Positions 48,801 through 57,800 of a DNA stretch of 64,000 nucleotides are shown in pieces (position 1 is the first letter of the stretch; each line of letters starts with the position of its first letter). Both the position numbers and the translations under genes were made by a program. The DNA comes from Branchiostoma belcheri (lineage: Eukaryota; Chordata; Leptocardii; Amphioxiformes; Branchiostomatidae): contig NW_017804498.1 in the NCBI RefSeq assembly GCF_001625305.1, forward strand, positions 1,218,755 to 1,282,754, in the 5' to 3' direction. The notes below the pieces were generated by a model. The model had not been told where the DNA came from and did not search any database. It saw only the letters and a list, made by a program, of their open reading frames with translations.

Positions 48801-51800
48801 GATGCGGTTACCATAGCAGTGTTAGAAATACCTATCTGCACTCTGCATTTTGCAGAGACCTTTTCACAATATTGCAGAACGAAAATTAAGCAACCTGCAA
48901 TTTTGCAGACTGAAAAACATCAGGCTAGGGTGCAATGTTGTCGTAATAATATTCTTCAAGAGCTTTTGTAAATACTACTGACTCTATAATGGACCTAGTA
49001 ATTTTGCTTTTTTCAAATTTTATGTAAAATGTTTGCCAACAAGCAATTTTATATATGCCATCTCCAAACCCATCAGAAGTGAACCCAGGCTATTGATCAT
49101 CCTCGTCTATGTATGAGGGACAAACAAGAAGAGAATATGCCACGGGATCAGGTCTAGACTTGTGTATATAAGCGTGTATTTGCATATTGCAGAACAAAAC
49201 TTTGACATTCTGCAAGAACACTGAAAAAAAGTATTTCTATCACTACCATAAAAAGAAAGAAATGATGACACTATCGCCATGGTTACCTTGACGACCTCCT
49301 CTCCGCTGACCTCGCACACCTTCATGAGTGACAGCAGACTGTTCTTCAGGTTCCCGGGGTTCGCTCGCCATTTCAGCAGCCCCAACAGGTCAACTGGGAC
49401 AGTCAGCCAACAACACAGGTTACAACACAGGGAGATAAGTCTACAGTTTTCTTGCAATATACATTCTATTTTTTTTGCTCTAGATGTTTCTTTTTATTGC
49501 AATACATGTGTACAAATGTATAGGGTGAAGAAGATATTGTAAAAAGGACCAAGCACACAATGTCAATTATTAAGAGTGCAAATGTAGGGGCTAAATACAG
49601 TATGCAACCATAGCAAAGCCTCTTTGCACTACCAGCAAACCAGAAACATCATGCTCAGTTTTAGGTCGCCTGTTTTACCTTTACCTTTACAGGGAGAGGT
49701 TAGAAATAAATGATGAAAACCACATCTGGTACATGCTACCACTGTTTTATTTTGCACAGTTACAGAGTGTTTTTTCCATCCATTACCCCCAGAACCCAGA
49801 GCTGATGGTGACTCACCGTTCTGTGTGAGTTTGGTGGAGCAGCCTAACGTCTGGATCTGGAAGCTGTCCTTACTGAGAGACAGGCTGCCAGCATGCAGGG
49901 TGGACTTGCTGTTGTTGTTAGTCACACCCTGTCTGTCCAGGGCAGGCAGACTCAGGTAAACCTTGGCCTCATCTGGCTTATTTCTCTCACACTGGAAGAA
50001 CGGAAGGGCAAGAAACATTCAGATGCTTTTCATTTCAGAATAATTTGTATGTAGTGACACCGGTAGGATTGTTTCATTTCTAAGGTCTAAATTCAATCTT
50101 TGAACCCAATTCATTTTATCCCAAACGCATGTTGTTAGAAACCATTCTCAGAGCATCTCATAGCTCAGAGGACTAACAATAAATTAATACATGTACATTT
50201 GTATTTGTATTAGGAAAATAGGGATGGGGTGTGTGAAAATGCTGGTGCAAACTTTCCTGAGGTCAGCCTTTTATGCCAATTGTTGCTTCTAGCCAACTTT
50301 GTTGTTGTGCCCATGTAATATTCCCACCTGCTCCATGATCTGTTCTGATCTATTCAAAAGTAATCAGTAGTCCTAAGTCTGACTCCACCATTAAGTAGTA
50401 CAAGAGTGTATTTGTGCGGTACCTTGTAGACTGCCAGGTCATGTTTGCCATCCCTGAGTGTGGTCCCTTCCTGCATCATCAGATGTACGTACGCAATGGC
50501 AAAAATCTTCTCCTTACGATCTTTCTCTGCAGAGAGAACAGAAGTCCAACACATTCATTATATCAACAATACAAACTTGGAACAATATTGGCCAAGGAAT
50601 AATGCTACCCTTTGTATGTTTGACTCATAAAAGAAACATTGGCTCTATGTATCAATGACTTCTCTTCCACATTCATGCCACATTACTAAGGTAAGGACTG
50701 AGCAGTGAACTTAAAATATGTCATTTCAAACCCAAGGCAAAGTGTGCTATATCCTTGCAACTTAGCCATTTCATAAAGTTATCAATAAGTGTAATTATTG
50801 AATTACTTATGGTGTTACTAGTAGATTAAGGCTGTAAACTAGATGCATTTTTTAATCACAATGAGCACTCTGCAGAATTCAAAAAGATCTTGAACAGTTT
50901 TATCTACATAAAGACACTAGTAATTTTCTCCAAACCACAGCTGTTCCCCTCACCTTCCATGGAAGACCTGTGTCGGAAGGCAAACTTGAGGTGGGAGCCG
51001 TAGAAGTCCTCGATGGGGATGGCCACCTTGATGGTCTCCATCCAGCGTGGCTGTTTCTGCTGGTAGTAGATCACTGACTTGTACTCACTCACAGGGGGAA
51101 CACCAGCACCCGTGAAGATCACATTCTGGAACATGGGGGACAAGCTGTCATTTATAGATGTCTGTGAAAACCCATCAATAGTGGTAATTTATGAGAAAGT
51201 AATCAGTGGATATGAAGACAATTGGAACTCATGATGGCTATAAGTAAAAAGAAGAAATTTTCTTAACCCTGTACAATTTACAAATATTCCTGACTTGAAC
51301 AGATACAGCCCAAAGAAGTAGACTCTTAGTAAGATACAATGTACTTATCAGTTCTGACAGAATACAGTACTTATATATCAGTAGATGCCATATTTGTAAC
51401 CTGTACAACTGATGTGCAACCAAGTTATTATCAACCTAAACTTTAGGGTAAAGCACACTGAAGTGTTAATTTGGCCACCAATATTCTATTGGCTATGGGG
51501 TTAGGCAGCATGGAGGAGGTTAAGACAAGTGAACTGACTAACCTGTACTACTGAACCATCATCTTTGCACACACACATCGTCACTTCCACGTTCTTGTTC
51601 CGAGCTTTGGTCCCTCTGTCAAACTCCCCAGACACCAGCGTCACGTACATGTCATTCCTGACATCACCTGGGCAATGGGAGAATCATAATGTATCATTCC
51701 TATATCTTTAAATGCTTATCTATCATCAGCGACAGTCATGTTTTCACATGCACTTATCATTGTCTGAAACGTACTAACAATTACAACATTATCAAAGTGA

Positions 51801-54800
51801 TGCAGTCGTCATCCAGCAGTGCAGATTCTAAAGAAGTATGAATGTATCATACATGAAAACTATCATTCAGATCATTTCATGTTACAGTGTAGTTGTTATC
51901 AATGACATACACATTTTCAAATGCATATATTATTGCCTGAAGCACATTTTTAACTATTGCAATAACTAGAGCAATATTATTGTCATAACGATGCAGCTAC
52001 CAGCAGAATATCAATTTTCACTTGCAGGAAAGAGAAAGTACCAGGATAATTTGTGTTTCTTACCAGGCATGATGACTTCTGGGAAGCCCATCTTTCGAGC
52101 AACAGCTGTCCTGCCATCTACCAGATGTGGGTACTCCTTCCGCACCTGGTACCGACAAAATGATTGAACTTACAAGAACCAGGTATTGTTACTATCATAC
52201 CTTCTTTATTCTGATTTGCCAACTTCAATCACAGTTCCGAAAACTAAATATTGACTAGACATTCAAAGGCTGTAAAGAAACTCATGTCTCATCATAACAA
52301 CAGGACTGAGGGTCTGTATTTCTGTCATGCACAAGATCAATTGGCCACATACATGTAAGCTAGTGGTCATATAAAGCTTAACACTTAGTATATGTCAGTA
52401 CCTGTTTAATATCTCCATCCAGCATTTTCATGGAAACCCACAATCCTGTAACACAAAGTTTATTGATGAACTGGCTTTTGTTCAACAATCTCAAAAATAA
52501 AACCTAAATCAGATTATGATAAAACTTTATTTCTGATATAAAAAAATATACATTGTATTACTTAAACGCAAACTTTCTTGGCTGAAGCAAAAACATTCCA
52601 AGGACTCTCTAATAGTCCAGTCCAAAATGGTCCAGGAAAGTTGTGAGTACCTTGTCCCTTGTGGTTCAGCTCCCCCCTGGCTGACACTACCTTCTTGATA
52701 ACTCCCTCCAGAAAGTCATTGTCCCCAGAGACTCTGGAAAAAGAAAGAATAGATAAATACAAACATTAAAACAGTCTTACAGTGTTTTCTGTTTTGTCTA
52801 AAACCTGATTATTGAGTGTCAATTGCTGGGTAGAAACATATTCAAAACAATATTGTTTATGTGAAATGTTTGTAATGTTATTGTTGCCATAGGTCTTGAA
52901 AAAGAACCCTGTACTCACTGTTGGAATGGTATGAAGTGTTGTTTCTCAATGTCTGACTCCATTTTGCCATTTACTACATCTGTAATGTCCATCACTGGAA
53001 AAGAAATAACATGTTCAAATCATTGTGTTTTTTTAGTCCTCTTGATTGAAAAAAGTCCAGGCCATTCATAGTAATCTAGGACAACTCCTTAAACACAATA
53101 AAATTTGTATCAGTTCCAAGTTTGAACACTGGATACCGGTATCCTGATCTGAGTCTCATACCTGCAACTCCAAATGGTCTTCTTAGGCCATTTGTGAACT
53201 TCTTGTTGTCTGCCTCTTTCAGATCCATCCTTCCTAAAGGAGAGAGGGAAGGTAAGAGTCAGTAATGAAGACTTCACAGAGATGCAAAGGAGGAAGGGAC
53301 AGGTAAAAGCATGTGTAGTACACATGTAACCCAGTACATAACCCAACACTATGGCACATCAGAAGACATACTCACCTACTCTGATGATCTGACACAGCAG
53401 ACATATCTTTTCTCTTCTGAGATCGTATTGTCCAAGGTCCTACATGTACATGTACATGACATGTTAGTCGCTGTTTAATATCATTGTACCACAGTAGACA
53501 TTCATAGACAATGTTTTTCAATTTTAATTTTCAATTTCATACCTCCTGTAGAAGCTGTTGAATCTTTACACAAGGCATGTTGTGTACTAATAGTGAGTCT
53601 ACAGACTGACAGAGAATTGGTATGATGACAGACTTACCGTGAAGATTGCCCTGAGGTTGTTCAGCATCTCAATGTCCTTGGGCATGCCCTGTGGGCTCCA
53701 GCTCACCACATAGTTCTCACTGTGAAATCAGTCATGTTCAAACTTAGGAGATTCATACAAATATCTTATGGGAGGTGTCAAGATTAAATTAAGCTACTAC
53801 GGACTCACCACCTGAGGATGCGTGAGGAAATAAAATGACGCATCTTAAACTTTTCAACTGTTTGTGCTTCTTCTCATACCGGTACTTGTCATTTCTTGCT
53901 ATTAACTTTCTTAGTAAACAATCCTCCAATTTCACCCAACCTTCACACAACTCCCACACAGTCCTTGCACCAAAATTTTGTTTCAAGATACTGGTAGATG
54001 TAAAAATAACCTGGCATGTAGCAAATATCATTTGCGCTCATGTCGCAAACTCATTTGTGCGTTTGTCCAAAATTTGTTGAATCTTGTACTCCTACATGTA
54101 TGATGTAACTTTTGCCCAATATTTCTTTTTCTACAATAAGATAGTAAGTCAGCACAAAGCCTCTGTACTGTACCTGATGAACCTATTTTCCTTGGCATCG
54201 TACAGGGCCATGAAGACATCTGCGTCCTCCCCCACCCTGCACACAAAGTTCTTCACCACCACATACAGGTTATGGGAGGTGGCCTGGGTCTGGGACAACC
54301 TCTGCACACCCTGCATGGACTTCTCCCGCTGGATCCTCTCAGTGGCTGTCTCATGCTGACAGAGAAAAAACAACAATAATTTACTGTAATTTTTTTGCGG
54401 TACTTTTATGTTTGCAGTTTATGTGGCCACTTCTGTACTGCGAAGTTATCATTACCGTTAAGAAATAATTTGCAGACATTCTTTTTTTCTGGACCTGCTG
54501 TCAACGAGAACATACTGTAATTCACTTTGAGTTCACGGTGGCAAAATTTCACGGTGAGGAAAAAATCGAGGTGTTCACGTACTGATATGTTCACGGTGGC
54601 GGCAGGGGAATACTCAAAAGAAAGTCGGCGGAGGCGTGAAGCGCTGCAGTCCCCGCGAATCCCCCATATTTTATCGGACCGCACATAATAAAGTCCAAAT
54701 ATTTTTCACGCAAGATCGCCGGCTATGTAATTTTTTAGCAAAACGCTACGGTGGTTTGGGGTCAATATTTCGTTGTTTGCGGTTAAAAATTCACACCACA

Positions 54801-57800
54801 CGCGAAGGACCAGACATCGAACTGTTTGATTTTCACTCGGCTATTCAAAGACGAACTTGTAAATTACATGTTCAAAAACAAGAAAAGTTTGTTTCCCGGT
54901 ATTTATCTCTTGAAACACGGCGCTGAATTGACGTCGCAAAAATATTTCGTCCGCCGCGCGCCCTCCCCCATGCAAATCCAGCGTCACGTGCCCATATTTC
55001 GCGTCTCTGATTGGTTGTTGCGTCAAGCAGCAGGGACGCCGGCGGTAGAATTTGAGCCAGCCGAGGCGCTTGTAAACAACTTTTCTTTTTCTAAATATAA
55101 GCGCTAAAATGCTCTTTTCACATCCACACATCGATATTCTAGTAAAGAAATGCATAGTTCCAAGAATATTTCAGGGAAATATATATTTCTATGCGGATTT
55201 TTGGCGTTTTCGACGTGATTTTGGTGAGCACTTTTCCCGGAAGTACGGGCCTCGGCGTGGGTTGTCTTGTACCCACGCTAAATTTTTAGCGTATTTACCC
55301 TGCGTTTTACCAATCAAAACAATAAAGAACTCCCGCTAAGGAGAACCCAGTAACATTCTAGATCCCAGCAATTCAGGTTTTGATCAAATAATTTGTAGAT
55401 GTGCCCGTATTTTATCGGGATGGGATAAGCGTCGCGGCGACTCATGCACCGGGTCGTGCCGTGTAAGTTACTGTAACGTTTACGCTAAGATTTTTGTACG
55501 CAGTTGACTCTGCTTGACACGCGATTCGGTGTCTCATACATGTATGATTTCTAATATTAGTTATAGCATTATAATAATTTTGATACTCAACAGTAGCTCA
55601 TTTGTTATCAAATATACGGAACATCGTTACATGAAAAGCATAAGACGTGAATAATTTATTGCTGTTCGGGGCGAAGGAGTGTTAGCGGTTTGATGAGTTC
55701 ACGGCACAGAAGTGACCGTGAAAACCGTGAACATATCAGTATCGTTAAAAAATCAGTAATTACAGTATACATTTGTAGTTCTGTGGACTACACCTCCATC
55801 ATTCTCAGACCACGAATTTTTGCTACCGTGAACATAAAGTGAATTACATTATTATGATTTTTCTGTAAGCAACATTATGTCTTCTGAGGACATTTGTACT
55901 TTGAATTTTCAATCATCTAAATTTAAAATTTTCAACACCATCAATAAATAATAACTTCAGCATGCTTTCTTTCCTGACTAGGCCCAAAGTTCCTATGTGA
56001 TCAAAACATTTTGGACAACTTAGTCTACTTGATAGTACCTCTTCCACTGCATAAAATGAGATGTCAGTCTCCCCCATATATATATATTTCTGTCTTGTCC
56101 TTCTCTTCTATTTAGGTGGAACATGCTCTAACACAGGCAATGCCTTCAAATACTTCTTTGTAACAGCCCAAATGTGAATGTAATAAAGTTGATTGTGACT
56201 CACAGCTCTGTACAGGCTGATGGTCCCTGTTGTCTCAGGGTCCAGGATTCCTCCCTGTTCATCCCTCACCACCAGGTCTAGTCCCAGTAACCTGTCAAAC
56301 ATACATGGAGTCAATTATTCACCATCTGTACAATTCTTATGTTGTTCTGTCAGAATTCTCAATAGACAAGATTCATAGTCTCAAGGTAGAGAACAAAATT
56401 CTGTAAAAAGTAAGATTCTGCAGTTTTTGTTTCCAGTAATTCTTGGCCAAAGCCAGTTACAATACATTACACATACATGTAGGCTTCACTACTGAGCTTG
56501 AGCATCAACCCATGATAAGAAAACTTAACATAATGCTACATTTGTGAAAGACAAATAACAAAGGACTAAAAAAAATGACAAAAAATTGTTAGAATTTGCT
56601 ACTCCCTCATTTATCCACACACCCATGACTGTCACTTCAAACTTCAATACAGATGTGTAGCTAATACTAGTATCTATAATTTCAACTGCAGCGTACCTGT
56701 TGCCAAAGTCTATCTTGGAGGTGACCAGTTGCTGCAGCTCCTTGAGTTCATCCACAGGTAAGGTCCCTGACATGATCTGTCTCCGCCAGTCAATCATCTC
56801 ATACATCATCTTCCTGACTGTGTCAAACAGGTCCATACTGTGTCTCTGGATGGGCAAGAAAGGATGGAGGTCATATACAATAAGTATATCTGCATGGACT
56901 CATGTCACTCATGATGGTTCCAACATTGAAATGTTGTGACTTGGCATGGCAGTTTTTGTTTGTTAGCATTGCTTGCTCGAGATTATCAACCCTGTCTTAA
57001 GGGCAGGATTGCAAGGGATGGTCACTACTGTAAGACTAAGAGATCAATCCTGACTGTCCATCACAATTAGCAGTTCAACCAATGATAGCATCGTAATTAG
57101 CTGTTCAACCAATGAGAGAGTGGCCATGGCATTGGTCTATTGTAGCTATCAAAGTTTTAAAATGTTGTCTGTGGGTGAAGTTGCACATGTGGGAGAGGGG
57201 CTAAAACTACTTCAGTTATAACTTAAGACAGGAGAGGTGACTGTTTGAATGTACGTTCGATTCATTATTACATTTACTACTAACTGAACAAGTAATGCAA
57301 TTCATATCATTCCTTTAGAATCACTGAAGACTTGTGAAGTTAATACATGTATGATTTGTTGAATAACTTGATTATTGTCATATGACTGTGACAATACTGG
57401 AATCAGGAAACCAGATGATTATCCCAAGGAGATTTAAGTCGAGATAACCTCCTTGATTATCCTAAGATTGGAAAAAAAATGATCTGCAATCAGCATGGCA
57501 ATCACAGCCAGGTGAGATATAAGCACCAAGAGTGTACCTTTCCAGCTTTAGGCACACTGTAGGGATCGTTCCCCCTATCCTATATACAGTGTGGAAAAAG
57601 GTAACACGTTATATACATGTACAATCATGTAAATCTATGTTCAGACCTAGCCGGGCACTATTTCATAAACAGCTTTTGGGTCAACACAAAAGAATTGCTT
57701 TGAAAAACTGTTCTAATGAGGGCTTGAAACCACTTGTCAAATTGTCGCAGAACACTGAACAAGTGAATCCATACATACCACGTAAAGCTGTTTCCATATA

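Larger units (their letters stand above)
44167..49393 (-). other. DOCK1/2/5-like: DOCK exons: middle region, first part
   Basis: Exons are 49287-49393, 48626-48715, 48185-48285 and 44167-44301. Landmarks are [60 protein letters not shown] and HFSATLAY, then [13 protein letters not shown] and [14 protein letters not shown]. They match the armadillo-like helical middle of DOCK1/2. The intron 44302-48184 is 3.9 kb long. Confidence 0.93.
54356..56203 (-). other. DOCK intron with a nested element pair
   Basis: A 1.85-kb intron, most of which (54384-55848) is two DNA-transposon derivatives, one inserted into the other. The remaining 350 nt hold a short TATATATA run near 56088 and nothing else recognisable. 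Confidence 0.7.
53638..56845 (-). other. DOCK1/2/5-like: DOCK exons: N-terminal helical region
   Basis: Exons are 56697-56845, 56204-56291, 54174-54355 and 53638-53719. Landmarks are [71 protein letters not shown] and ENYVVSW. All occur in the same order in DOCK1 and DOCK2. Phases are 0/2, 2/0, 0/2 and 2/0. The region belongs to the ELMO-interacting part in vertebrate homologues. Confidence 0.93.

Noticed and set aside
54636-55155. Several open frames of 90-104 codons on both strands
   Set aside because: They lie in the CpG-rich core of a non-autonomous element, conflict with each other and show no motif.
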